DNA from: an uncultured Lachnospiraceae bacterium
GTDB taxonomy: Bacteria > Bacillota > Clostridia > Lachnospirales > Lachnospiraceae
Assembly: GCA_937885345.1 (NCBI GenBank)
Contig: CAKZZH010000124.1
Location: 1-42,187 of the forward strand
Reading direction: 5' to 3'
DNA: 42,187 nt
This document shows, in pieces, positions 17,371-26,210 of the stretch. The position numbers and the translations under genes are program-made. Within the stretch, counting starts at the first letter, position 1. Each line of letters begins with the position of its first letter. The notes beneath the pieces were generated by a model. It was not told where the DNA came from, ran no database searches, and saw only the letters and a list, made by a program, of their open reading frames with translations.

Positions 17371-18684
17371 TTAATATTCCGCCAGATCAGGACATACGGT
17401 TTTGGCAAGCGATTTCAATGTTGCAACGCAGAAGGGGTAGGGATCGTTCCATGCATGATAATTGGCAACCGCAGCCGCATCGCCGCCATAGGGTTCAACA
17501 AGGATTGCGTGATTTGCCGCAAGTTCATCTGTGTAATCATCGAGGAAATAGGTTGTTACCACGCTTCTTCCACTTACATAATGTGTTACGAGAAAGTCCA
17601 TATCATAATCGGATATGCGCGTTCCTTCGCTGTCCTTGGTGATCTCAACCTTGGCCATTCCGCCGAGCATTGCAATATTATGATACTGTATGGAAACGAA
17701 ATTACCGAGAGAATAGTAGCAAAGTACCTGTCTTCCGTCAGCTGAGGTAACCCATTCAACAGGCTCAATTACGTGAGGATGCGCTCCGATTATAAGATCC
17801 GCTCCGCCATCCGCAAAGAACTGAGCCCAGTTACGCTGATCCTGTGTTGCGGTCAGTGAATATTCCGTTCCCCAATGAGGAAATACCACGACAAAATCAG
17901 CCATCTCCTTCGCCAAAGCGAGATCTTCGGCAATCGACTGCATCGTCTCCTCATTCATAAGATCCACAAGATACTTTTTGTCATCGGGAACATGACCATT
18001 GACTCCATATGTATAATTAAACATCGCTATTTTAACGCCGTTTGATTCATATATCGTTATGTTGTCGGCAGCTTCCTGGGATTCATGTATGCCAAGTAAG
18101 GTAATCTCGGGGTGATTGTTCTTCCAGTAGTTGAGGTCATTTATAATACCGGCTTCGGCCCAGTCCGTTGTATGATTGGTTGCCTGAAGCACTACATCAA
18201 ATCCGTTGTTTACAAGTGCATCGCCCTGCTCGGTCCTTACCGTAAAGTTGGGCCATCCATAATTCCCGAGTTCGTTGCCCGCAAAGATAACTTCCTGGTT
18301 GACCACGGCAACATCCGCTGCAATAATATCATCTTTCACATTGGCGAAAAGATAATCATAGTTATAACTCCCGTCAGCCTGAAGTGCAGGGGTACTTGCG
18401 CTTCCGTGCATAAGCATATCGCCCACCATCACAAGGTTAACCGTCGCAGGCTCAACATAAGCAGTTGTCGCTTCCTGAGTCTCGCTTTCCTGCGTCTCGG
18501 ACTGCTGCGTTTCACTCTGCTGCGTCCTACCTGCATCTGATGTGGTCTCGTCCGTAATGATCACATCATCCGAACCCGGTTCATGTTCGTAGGAAATACT
18601 CGTCTTTGACGAACCTGATCTGTTACACCCGATAACAGATGCTGCGCATATTACCGCTATTGCTGCAATTGCAAATTTTTTCAT
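17371..18684 (-). CDS. CapA-family (PGA_cap) lipoprotein
   Basis: A 437-residue lipoprotein: signal peptide with lipobox VIGC (Cys20), a Thr/Ser/Gln-rich linker with repeated TQQSE/TQESE units (about 55-75), then a metallophosphatase-like CapA domain. Metal-site motifs are VNLVMVGDMLMHGS, VVLQATNHTTDWAE, VVFPHWGTEY and IGAHPHVIEP, the usual order for this family. CapA was named for poly-gamma-glutamate capsule synthesis, but most homologues stand outside capsule operons and have unknown surface roles; no capB or capC is present here. It starts 14 bases after the hybrid kinase stop with a good AAGGTG site, so it is probably the last gene of the signalling operon. Confidence 0.85.
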   Translation of the reverse strand: MKKFAIAAIAVICAASVIGCNRSGSSKTSISYEHEPGSDDVIITDETTSDAGRTQQSETQQSETQESETQEATTAYVEPATVNLVMVGDMLMHGSASTPALQADGSYNYDYLFANVKDDIIAADVAVVNQEVIFAGNELGNYGWPNFTVRTEQGDALVNNGFDVVLQATNHTTDWAEAGIINDLNYWKNNHPEITLLGIHESQEAADNITIYESNGVKIAMFNYTYGVNGHVPDDKKYLVDLMNEETMQSIAEDLALAKEMADFVVVFPHWGTEYSLTATQDQRNWAQFFADGGADLIIGAHPHVIEPVEWVTSADGRQVLCYYSLGNFVSIQYHNIAMLGGMAKVEITKDSEGTRISDYDMDFLVTHYVSGRSVVTTYFLDDYTDELAANHAILVEPYGGDAAAVANYHAWNDPYPFCVATLKSLAKTVCPDLAEY

Positions 18685-18698
18685 TTCATTTCACCTTT

Positions 18699-21344
18699 TT
18701 ATATATAATTTTTTAATAAATTTTTGTAACCTCTGTACATGCTTAAGAATTCATCAGTCTTAAGTTCAATGGTTCTATAATCTTCGTTATTTACGGATTC
18801 TTCAAGCGTCAAAGCAAGTTCATATACATTCATCGCTCCTATAAGCTTGGCTGTCGACTTAACGCCGTGAACATAGATTTTATATTCATCATACTTCTTC
18901 TCACCGCGGGCAATCTCTATCAGATTACTCTTCTCGTCGATTTCTTTAACGAACTGAGGAAGTATATTGCGAAGTACCGATGCATCCGAGCAGTATTTAA
19001 TAGCCTCATCGGCATCTATGCCCGGTACGGTTGAATATAACTTAAGCCACTCGTCATCGCCAACAGGCTCCGTTTCTTCCTCTGCCTCCGTCTCTTGAAT
19101 TTTATCGGCAGAAAGATATCTTAAGATCAAATCCTCAAGTCCCTTGCCTTCTATCGGTTTGGAAAGATAATCGTCAAATCCTTCGGCAAGATACATATCT
19201 CTCACACCCGATACAGCATTTGCGGTAAGCGCAATTATCGGAACGGTGGAATTGTGATTGTCCTTCATAGTTCTTATAAGATGCAGCGCCTCTATTCCGT
19301 CCATTACAGGCATTTGGTGATCGAGGAAAATACAATCGTAATCATTGGTCTTAACCAGTTTGATCGCCTCTTCTCCGCTGATCGCCGTATCTATCTGCAC
19401 CTGTGTTTTCTTGAGCAGTTCGGTAAATACCATAAGATTGGTCGCAAGATCGTCAACTGCAAGGATCCTGGCATTGGGCGCATGGAAGCTTTCACGGTAT
19501 TTGGAGGGTTCCTCTATATGTGTGCTCAGTATATTCTCAAGCATTCCGACAATGCTTCTCTCCGATGTCTGCTGATACACTTCAAACGAGAAGACCGAAC
19601 CGACGCCGTACTCACTTTCAACATTGAGTTTGCTGCCCATAAGCTCAAGAAGGCTCTGAACAATGCTCATCCCAAGACCTGTGCCTTCTATGCTTCTGTT
19701 GCGCTTTTCATTGATTCGTTCGAAGGGCGAGAAGAGTTTCTCAAGTTCCTCCTTCTTGATACCCTGTCCCGAATCGGCAACTCTGACTTTAAGGATTATT
19801 CCGTCCCCCATATCATCAAAGTCCATCATCAGGACGACCTTACCTTCATCGGTGTATTTTATCGCATTGGTAAGGAGATTTACAATGATCTGTTTCAATC
19901 TGAAATCATCGCCGATAAGCTTCTTGGGAAGTCTGGGATTGATCTCAAAATCAAGCTTTAATTCCTTCCCCTTCGCCCTTATGCTGGACATTGTGTACAA
20001 ATCCGCAATAAGAAGCGACATATCGTATTCGGCATTGACAAGTTCCATTTTACCTGACTCGATCTTGGAGAAATCAAGTACATCATTAACTATGTTAAGA
20101 AGATTGGTGCCCGAGGATTTTATCGTGGCTGCATAGCCCTTGATCCTGTCCTCCTCACACTCTCTGAGTATCATCTCATTCATACCGATAATGGCATTAA
20201 TGGGAGTACGGATCTCATGCGACATATTCGCAAGGAAATCTCTCTTGGCAAGGTTTGCACTGTCAGCAAGTTTGGCCATTTCTTCAGCATATGCTTTCTG
20301 AGTCTCAAGGCTTGAATTGGTCTCGTTGATAAGCCTTATATAATTCTGCCTTTCCGTATCATCAACAAGTTCCACAAGATATCCTATCTTTTTCTTACCC
20401 GAGCCGTTGGTGATCGTGCTTATGCTACACTGATAGATACGCCCTTTCGCCGAAATATTCCACCTCTCGGAGGTGTCGCCTTCCCATGAGACAACCTTAT
20501 CTATCACGGTCTCAAGATTACCCGCAGGCTCACGGATATATGAATCCACGCTGTATTTGCGAAGAAGAGGAAGCGCATTAAGGGCGAGCTTATTACAGCC
20601 CATGAATTTGTATTTGTTGTCAAATGCGATATATCCGTATTCATCACGTTTCTCGTATACCGAGATTATATTATAGGTCATATCATAGAGATTGAGCCTT
20701 CTTCCGAGAACGAAGAAGGACAGACCCGCAACATTGTAATAAAACGGCATAAAATCCAGCTTTGAATGGAAAGCTCTTTCAAGAAGGTAAACCAGCGAGC
20801 CGGACACCCAGGTCGCTACAAGGATGACGGCAGTCCCGGTGGATACTTTATTTCCGCGGAATATTGAATATAATGCAACCGCAACAACACCAACCGTTTC
20901 GGCAATCAAAGTGATCGTGTAAACATTATGGAAAGGTCCGTAGGTTTTGACAAGATATGTAACGCCCTTATAACTGTCAATATCTACGGTCGCATAATAC
21001 AAATCATTATGACCTATCGTAAGTATGAGCATGTACACGCCCATATTAAATATGATCATTGTAAGAATAAACCATCTCGGGATATTCACATGGCAAATAT
21101 TTGCCACACACAGAGTAACAAAAGCGGGTATCAGCACGCCGCCGAGATATGTAAGAGCATTCGCATAGATAGCTGCTTCAACCGTTGCAGACGCACCAAG
21201 CGCAAAATAACCCAGGTTACAAATCGTTATCGTAACCATAAAAAGAAGCTGACCTATATATATGACCCTTCCTCTGTTAATACAGGCCGTAGCAACAAGT
21301 TCAACAAAAGCAAAAGCAGCCGATGCGGCATAAAGATATATCAT
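18699..21344 (-). CDS. Hybrid histidine kinase (7TM-type sensor, HisKA, HATPase, REC, HPt)
   Basis: An 881-residue membrane kinase. Seven or eight membrane segments fill residues 1-220. A PAS-like region follows (about 230-330), then HisKA with H376 (ANMSHEIRTP), HATPase with the N-box VNLLTNAIKY and GTGLG loop, a receiver with D675 (FLDHQMP), and a C-terminal HPt domain with H826 (VHGVKS). All residues of a four-step phosphorelay are present. The start overlaps the stop of the GGDEF gene (ATGA). The sensor is a membrane-embedded domain without a large external loop, so it may sense a lipid, a hydrophobic ligand or a membrane state. The final acceptor is not encoded beside it; the adaptor-like regulators at 3329 and 36559 are candidates only. 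Confidence 0.88.
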   Translation of the reverse strand: MIYLYAASAAFAFVELVATACINRGRVIYIGQLLFMVTITICNLGYFALGASATVEAAIYANALTYLGGVLIPAFVTLCVANICHVNIPRWFILTMIIFNMGVYMLILTIGHNDLYYATVDIDSYKGVTYLVKTYGPFHNVYTITLIAETVGVVAVALYSIFRGNKVSTGTAVILVATWVSGSLVYLLERAFHSKLDFMPFYYNVAGLSFFVLGRRLNLYDMTYNIISVYEKRDEYGYIAFDNKYKFMGCNKLALNALPLLRKYSVDSYIREPAGNLETVIDKVVSWEGDTSERWNISAKGRIYQCSISTITNGSGKKKIGYLVELVDDTERQNYIRLINETNSSLETQKAYAEEMAKLADSANLAKRDFLANMSHEIRTPINAIIGMNEMILRECEEDRIKGYAATIKSSGTNLLNIVNDVLDFSKIESGKMELVNAEYDMSLLIADLYTMSSIRAKGKELKLDFEINPRLPKKLIGDDFRLKQIIVNLLTNAIKYTDEGKVVLMMDFDDMGDGIILKVRVADSGQGIKKEELEKLFSPFERINEKRNRSIEGTGLGMSIVQSLLELMGSKLNVESEYGVGSVFSFEVYQQTSERSIVGMLENILSTHIEEPSKYRESFHAPNARILAVDDLATNLMVFTELLKKTQVQIDTAISGEEAIKLVKTNDYDCIFLDHQMPVMDGIEALHLIRTMKDNHNSTVPIIALTANAVSGVRDMYLAEGFDDYLSKPIEGKGLEDLILRYLSADKIQETEAEEETEPVGDDEWLKLYSTVPGIDADEAIKYCSDASVLRNILPQFVKEIDEKSNLIEIARGEKKYDEYKIYVHGVKSTAKLIGAMNVYELALTLEESVNNEDYRTIELKTDEFLSMYRGYKNLLKNYI

Positions 21345-22684
21345 TGATATGTCACCCTATCCCTTCCGTGCTCTTTTGAGTAATACAAGTTGACATCAGC
21401 CTCTATAAGGGTTGTCTCAATATCCTGTCCCCTTCCGTCCGCAACGCCAAAAGACATATTCACCGTAAGATTCTCGGCATTATAAGTGATCGATATGGCA
21501 TGAACGAGTTCTATAAGATTCTCTATTGCAGCCACTGTTGCCTTGCCGTCCATATTTCTGAAAACAAGCAGGAATTCCTCACCGCCCCATCTTGCGGCAA
21601 ATCCGTATTTTACCATATAGTCGCCGAGACATCTGGCAACTTCTATAAGTACGATATCACCGGCGTCATGTCCGTATGTATCGTTGAATTTCTTGAAGAA
21701 ATCTATATCACCGATCACTACGCTGTACGGCTTGTCATTACCGGTGCACTCGTAAGCAATCTTCTTAAGATGTGTATTGCCGTATCTCCTGTTATACAGT
21801 TTGGTAAGGGCATCTTTCTCTACAAGATCACGGATTTTACTCTGCATCATAACCGCGCTCGATGCGATATCTCCGATCTCATCATCACGCTTTCTCGCCT
21901 TATCCGGCGAAGCTTTATCAAGTTCTCCGTTACCGACCGCGGTAATGAAATTCCTGACAGCCGATATATCCCCCGTAACTTCCTTGGAGTAAAATATAAC
22001 AAACACGATCATAACCGTGATAAGTATAAGAGCGATCACAATAATAGGTATAAACGCTTTAAGAAGGTCACTCTTGATCGCGGTAGAATCCTTGACAACC
22101 CCAAGGATTGCTCTTACGTCTCCGTCGGAATTGTGAAGCGGCATATAATATGCGGCAAAATCCTTATCCTCGATCGTTACGGAATCATAGAATTTGGCAC
22201 TGTCCGATACAGCAACCTCCTTGTATATCGCGCCGTTGAGCTTGCTCCCGATCGGACTGATATTTGAATCTTCGAACACGAGAGTTGACAGCATTCGCAT
22301 TCCGTATGTGGAACCTTCTTCGTTCGTATATATGTAAATCAAAGAAATATCAAGCGATGTATCTTCCTTTATCGCATCGAGAAAATCCTGTTCAATAGGC
22401 GAATCGCCCTTATAGAGAGCCATTACATTCTTCTGAACGGTAAGGGAATATTCGCCGGGATTGATCCTGTCAAGTGCATTCAGGAGAGTATATGCTTCGT
22501 TGGTCAGTTCCACTTCAACATTTCTGAAGATAACCTTGTGGAAATTGCTGTAACATGCAATGGTTATCGCAAAAATAACTATGACACACAGAATGACAGC
22601 AAGCCTGAGAAACGCGGTTCTCAGGCTTCCTCTCTTGGATATTTTCTTGGTTTTACTGCTGTTTGTCGTCTTCTTTGTCGTCAT
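21341..22684 (-). CDS. Membrane diguanylate cyclase (external sensor-HAMP-GGDEF)
   Basis: A 447-residue protein predicted to make cyclic di-GMP. It has a basic N-terminus, a membrane segment at about 24-45, an external sensor region of about 165 residues (single-Cache-like), a second segment at about 213-235, HAMP, then GGDEF. The active site reads GGEEF (RWGGEEFLLVF) with the metal-binding Asp in GDIDFFKKFNDTYGHDAGD, so it should be active. The inhibitory RxxD site is absent (VKYG at that position), so product inhibition is unlikely. The start lies within the last 32 bases of the upstream gene, and the end overlaps the hybrid kinase by four, indicating close translational coupling. Confidence 0.87.
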   Translation of the reverse strand: MTTKKTTNSSKTKKISKRGSLRTAFLRLAVILCVIVIFAITIACYSNFHKVIFRNVEVELTNEAYTLLNALDRINPGEYSLTVQKNVMALYKGDSPIEQDFLDAIKEDTSLDISLIYIYTNEEGSTYGMRMLSTLVFEDSNISPIGSKLNGAIYKEVAVSDSAKFYDSVTIEDKDFAAYYMPLHNSDGDVRAILGVVKDSTAIKSDLLKAFIPIIVIALILITVMIVFVIFYSKEVTGDISAVRNFITAVGNGELDKASPDKARKRDDEIGDIASSAVMMQSKIRDLVEKDALTKLYNRRYGNTHLKKIAYECTGNDKPYSVVIGDIDFFKKFNDTYGHDAGDIVLIEVARCLGDYMVKYGFAARWGGEEFLLVFRNMDGKATVAAIENLIELVHAISITYNAENLTVNMSFGVADGRGQDIETTLIEADVNLYYSKEHGRDRVTYQ

Positions 22685-23780
22685 ATTTCGCCTTCAAGTC
22701 CCTGACTTTGTCATAATCAGTTCCAAAGGTTTCAAGAGGCTTGTCGAGGATTCTCTCGAGGTCCTCCGTCTCTTTGTTACGCTGCTTTATCTTGGCTTTA
22801 ACAATACTTCTTACGGTTATCACCACAACTACCGCCGCAATAACAAGCACAATTATAAGTACAACATAGCGGACTTTGAGAGAATGCTTCATCATCTTCT
22901 CGCCCGTGGTAGAGAATATTTTACCGAAGAACTGGCCAATAGTGAGGCCGTCCTTGGAATAGTAATAGTTCCAGTATGAAGTAAACATCTCGCAGGCATT
23001 ATCATCCATGACAGAAGTTATTCCGTCACCGCAAAGATAGTACATCATTCCTTCAACAGCTGCAGGGGTATCACCCTCACAAGGGAAATATGTAACGAGG
23101 AAGTATCCCTCATCACCATCAAAAAGCGTATCGTAAAGGTTGTTTGCATATTCGATCATAGCCTCGTCGCTGCCAAGAATCGCTACCGAATCTTCTTCGC
23201 TCACAAGGTAGAGATAAGGCCTTATACCGGTCTCATCATAAAATGTCATCATTCCGCTTCTGAGATCGGAATCAGCGGTATTAAACCACTGAATGTTATC
23301 CGTCCAGAGTCCTATGTTTTTAAGAGTATCCTTATAATCCCAGTCGAGCTTTTCTCTTTCCGTAGTGGATGCAACGATCGTTGTCGTGCCCGCATTTGTC
23401 GATGAGCATGAAGAAAGGGCCGCTCCCGCGCAGCTGAGGGAAGCACAGGCTACCGGTAATACGGAAGAGAAGAAAGAGATTGCGACAATCATCAGAATAA
23501 TGACGGCAATAAAACCAAAGCAGCCACTACCGCAACCGCCCGAACCTCGCCTGTTTCCGCCGCCGTGATAATAATATCTTCCGCCGCTCGGCCTCGGTCC
23601 GCCAAAATGCACACCGCCGCCGGATGAATGACTACCGCTAAAGCTGCTTGAACGGCCACCGCTAAAGCTGCTTGAACGGCCGCCGCTAAAGCTGCCCCTT
23701 CCGGAGCCGCTTCTTACAAATCCACCGCTGTGTCCTCCTCCCGAGAAACCGCCGCTACGTCCGCCTCCTGAACCTCTCAT
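22653..23780 (-). CDS. Gly/Ser-rich two-membrane-segment protein, TPM-like ectodomain
   Basis: About 375 residues. The first 80 are almost wholly Gly, Ser, Arg and Phe with short repeats (GGRSSSFS twice), then a Cys/Gly cluster and a membrane segment. Next comes a roughly 170-residue domain (DWDYKDTLKN ... FYDETGIRPYLYLV), a second hydrophobic segment (YVVLIIVLVIAAVVVVITV), and a charged tail. The middle domain recalls the TPM (YgcG/DUF4178-neighbour) fold only loosely. I chose the ATG at 23780, not 23789: it overlaps the preceding stop as ATGA and is correctly spaced from GAGAGGG. The DNA holds two exact 24-base repeats at 23634-23681. The function is unknown. The Gly-rich region could be an assembly or wall-contact segment. 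Confidence 0.75.
   Translation of the reverse strand: MRGSGGGRSGGFSGGGHSGGFVRSGSGRGSFSGGRSSSFSGGRSSSFSGSHSSGGGVHFGGPRPSGGRYYYHGGGNRRGSGGCGSGCFGFIAVIILMIVAISFFSSVLPVACASLSCAGAALSSCSSTNAGTTTIVASTTEREKLDWDYKDTLKNIGLWTDNIQWFNTADSDLRSGMMTFYDETGIRPYLYLVSEEDSVAILGSDEAMIEYANNLYDTLFDGDEGYFLVTYFPCEGDTPAAVEGMMYYLCGDGITSVMDDNACEMFTSYWNYYYSKDGLTIGQFFGKIFSTTGEKMMKHSLKVRYVVLIIVLVIAAVVVVITVRSIVKAKIKQRNKETEDLERILDKPLETFGTDYDKVRDLKAKYDDKEDDKQQ
23634..23681. repeat. Two exact 24-bp tandem repeats in the Gly/Ser-rich gene
   Basis: Units at 23634-23657 and 23658-23681 are identical and a partial third follows. They encode the GGRSSSFS repeats and are a likely site of length variation by slippage. Confidence 0.85.
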
Positions 23781-25090
23781 ATACAACATCCCTCTCGTTT
23801 GTTATTCTTATCGCTTAGATATTTATGTTCAAATACATCGATCTTGATCGGCCTGTCATACAGGAATCCCTGAACCGTATCACAGCCGCATTCAAATATA
23901 AGTTTCTCCTGTTCCCTGGTCTCAACACCTTCGCAGATAACCTCATAATTGATATTGTTGAATACCGATATAAGGCTCTTAAAGATCTGGAACGATGCAT
24001 CATTGCCCATACTCGAACGAACAAATCCCTTGTCGAACTTGATAATATCAACCGGAAGTGTTCCGAGTGTATTAAGGGTACTGTAGCCCACTCCGAAATC
24101 GTCCATACTGATCTTAAAACCGTAATCTCTAAGCTTGCTTATCTCGGATATTATCATCTCGTGATCGGCAAAGAACAATGATTCGGTAAGTTCCAGCTCT
24201 ATATATTCGATCGGAATCTTATATTTTGCAAAACGTCTGAAGATTTCCTGTGCCATATCCTTCTCGTAGAAATGCATTCTCGACAGATTAACCGATATCG
24301 GGGGCACTTTATATCCCTTCGAAATCCACTCCTTAATCGTTTTGCAGACAACGTCAAGCACGTATTTATCAAGTTCTACGACCTTACCGCTGTTCTCAAG
24401 AACAGGTATAAAATTATCCGGATACATCAGATTACCGTTCTCATCATAGAGCCTGCTCAACGCTTCCGCTCCGACAAGTTCTCCGCTCGATATGTCAACC
24501 TTAGGTTGAAGAAGAACCGCAATATTGTCATTCTTAAGAGCATTGTCGAAGGTCGCTATAACTCTTGCATCCGACTCACCCCTGCCGAACATCTCGTCCG
24601 CATAATGCACACTCGTAACCGTATAATTACCCTTGGACTGTCTTCTCGCAACATTTGCCTTATCAAAGCTGAGCGATATACTCTCATTCGGATTGTTCAG
24701 GAAATATAATCCATTGTTGAGGTGCAGGGTGATCGAAGGGAATTTTCTCGCATTCTTACGCGAAAAGCTCTTATCGATACGCTCAATATATTCCTCAAAT
24801 GCATGTGAATCTTCATATGAGAAGAATGCTATAAAATGGTCCGAATGTGTCCTGCAGGCACATCTGCAACCATAATCACTGTCGTACATAAGTTTGGAAA
24901 GACTCTCGAGGAGTTCATTCGCCTTCTGGTATCCGTAAATCCTGTTAATATATTTGAAATTGCTTATATCTGTTGACACATATACGAAATGGGTATCGGA
25001 GAAATGAGCCTTGATATCAGCCTCTACTGTCTCACTAAATGTATCAAACGAAGGTAATCCCGTTACTTCATCGGTGTATGACTTATTCAT
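23777..25090 (-). CDS. Cyclic-di-GMP phosphodiesterase (degenerate GGDEF-EAL)
   Basis: A 437-residue cytoplasmic protein. Residues 1-170 are a GGDEF-like domain whose active-site motif is replaced by HSDHF (RTHSDHFIAFF), so it should not synthesise cyclic di-GMP but could bind GTP as a regulatory domain. Residues 180-430 are an EAL domain with an intact active site: GAEALSRL, SVNLSRMHF, LELTESLF, MDDFGVGYSTL, IIKFDKGFV, CEGVET and GCDTVQGFLYDRP. It is expected to hydrolyse cyclic di-GMP to pGpG. It overlaps the hydrolase gene upstream by eight bases and the Gly-rich gene downstream by four. It likely opposes the cyclase encoded two genes later. Confidence 0.88.
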   Translation of the reverse strand: MNKSYTDEVTGLPSFDTFSETVEADIKAHFSDTHFVYVSTDISNFKYINRIYGYQKANELLESLSKLMYDSDYGCRCACRTHSDHFIAFFSYEDSHAFEEYIERIDKSFSRKNARKFPSITLHLNNGLYFLNNPNESISLSFDKANVARRQSKGNYTVTSVHYADEMFGRGESDARVIATFDNALKNDNIAVLLQPKVDISSGELVGAEALSRLYDENGNLMYPDNFIPVLENSGKVVELDKYVLDVVCKTIKEWISKGYKVPPISVNLSRMHFYEKDMAQEIFRRFAKYKIPIEYIELELTESLFFADHEMIISEISKLRDYGFKISMDDFGVGYSTLNTLGTLPVDIIKFDKGFVRSSMGNDASFQIFKSLISVFNNINYEVICEGVETREQEKLIFECGCDTVQGFLYDRPIKIDVFEHKYLSDKNNKREGCCI

Positions 25091-26189
25091 TCTTGATTCT
25101 GCCCCTTAAACTAGTAGTTACTGTTTTGGAATACAATAAAATCATCTGCCTTACAGTAGTTCTGATCATTCGCTTGGTATCCCTATCCAGATTATTGAAG
25201 CTTCTAAGCATATTATTCATGACCTTGGGAAAATCCTCAGAAAAGCCGGTGACCGTGTCACTTCCGGCTTTGAGAATCCTGAATACAATATCGATAAATT
25301 CAGCCCTTCTCTTCCTGTCGATCTCATTAATCCACGCCTTATTAGCTTCACTGAATATTATACTTGCATTTTGGAACTTGTCCAGTGTTTTAAAGGATTT
25401 TCCACGCATTTGCCAGTTGATCGCATTATGCTGTGCAATGCCCCTTTTATCGCTCTGAATAATTGTAAAATCTTCATTGTGGTACATAATAGTGCCTACG
25501 ATCGAGCTCTGCGGCATAAAGGACTGTACCTTGGGCATGATATTCTTGTATTTTTCGCTGTCGACAATATCCTGTAAAAAGCCCGGCCCATCGTAATTAT
25601 AAATGGCCCTGATCCGCTTGATATTGCTCTTTTTCTGCTCCATCGACGAATACACAGCCAGATTACCGCCCTTGGAATGACCAACAAGATAGAAGGTTCC
25701 GTCAAGCTTATTCATGACCTTACGCAGATATTCGGCGCTCCTGGTCTGCGAAACGACAGGGCACATATAACAGAGCTTAAAATCTTCCTCCCAGCCCGAT
25801 ATCGTCGCATCCGTTCCTCTAAAAGCCACAACATAAGTTCCGTCGGAAATCCTGACGGTTATCGCGCCAAACTGCTCTGTCTTCTCTGCATCAAACTCGG
25901 ACACATATGACATCACACCAATATTCTTGAACCTGTCGCATTTTATCATCGCTTTAAGAAGCTCATCACTTCCGGGCACGAAATTCTCGCCGTTTACTTT
26001 ACCATTAAAATAAGCCTTCCCGAGGTTTCTGAGTGTCATTTCCTCTTCATCGCCCGCTTCCGGAACCAGACGCTCGTCAAATTCTATATATGCAAGCTGG
26101 CTGAATATCAGTCCGTCTATCTCGGTAAACGGACACATATCGAAGGTTATATCCCCTCGCCAGTCTATGTAATCCATGTAATTCTCCAT
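25083..26189 (-). CDS. DUF2974-type alpha/beta hydrolase (Mbeg1-like)
   Basis: A 368-residue protein. The nucleophile elbow is GHSKGG with S172 (FYLVGHSKGGNLAVY). The oxyanion-side strand VVAFRGTDATISGWEEDF and the N-terminal DGLIFSQLAYIEFD segment are typical of the Mbeg1/DUF2974 group, lipase-class-3-like hydrolases common in Firmicutes. There is no signal peptide, so it should act in the cytoplasm or at the inner membrane face, probably on an ester or lipid; the substrate is unknown. The C-terminal 90 residues are helical and basic. The gene overlaps the EAL gene by eight bases, so their products are probably made together. Confidence 0.8.
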   Translation of the reverse strand: MENYMDYIDWRGDITFDMCPFTEIDGLIFSQLAYIEFDERLVPEAGDEEEMTLRNLGKAYFNGKVNGENFVPGSDELLKAMIKCDRFKNIGVMSYVSEFDAEKTEQFGAITVRISDGTYVVAFRGTDATISGWEEDFKLCYMCPVVSQTRSAEYLRKVMNKLDGTFYLVGHSKGGNLAVYSSMEQKKSNIKRIRAIYNYDGPGFLQDIVDSEKYKNIMPKVQSFMPQSSIVGTIMYHNEDFTIIQSDKRGIAQHNAINWQMRGKSFKTLDKFQNASIIFSEANKAWINEIDRKRRAEFIDIVFRILKAGSDTVTGFSEDFPKVMNNMLRSFNNLDRDTKRMIRTTVRQMILLYSKTVTTSLRGRIKNE

Positions 26190-26210
26190 TTTATCATCTC
26201 CGTAGTAATA

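Noticed and set aside
17371..18684. CapA as evidence of a poly-gamma-glutamate capsule locus.
   Set aside because: capB, capC and capE are absent, and the CapA family is often unrelated to capsules.
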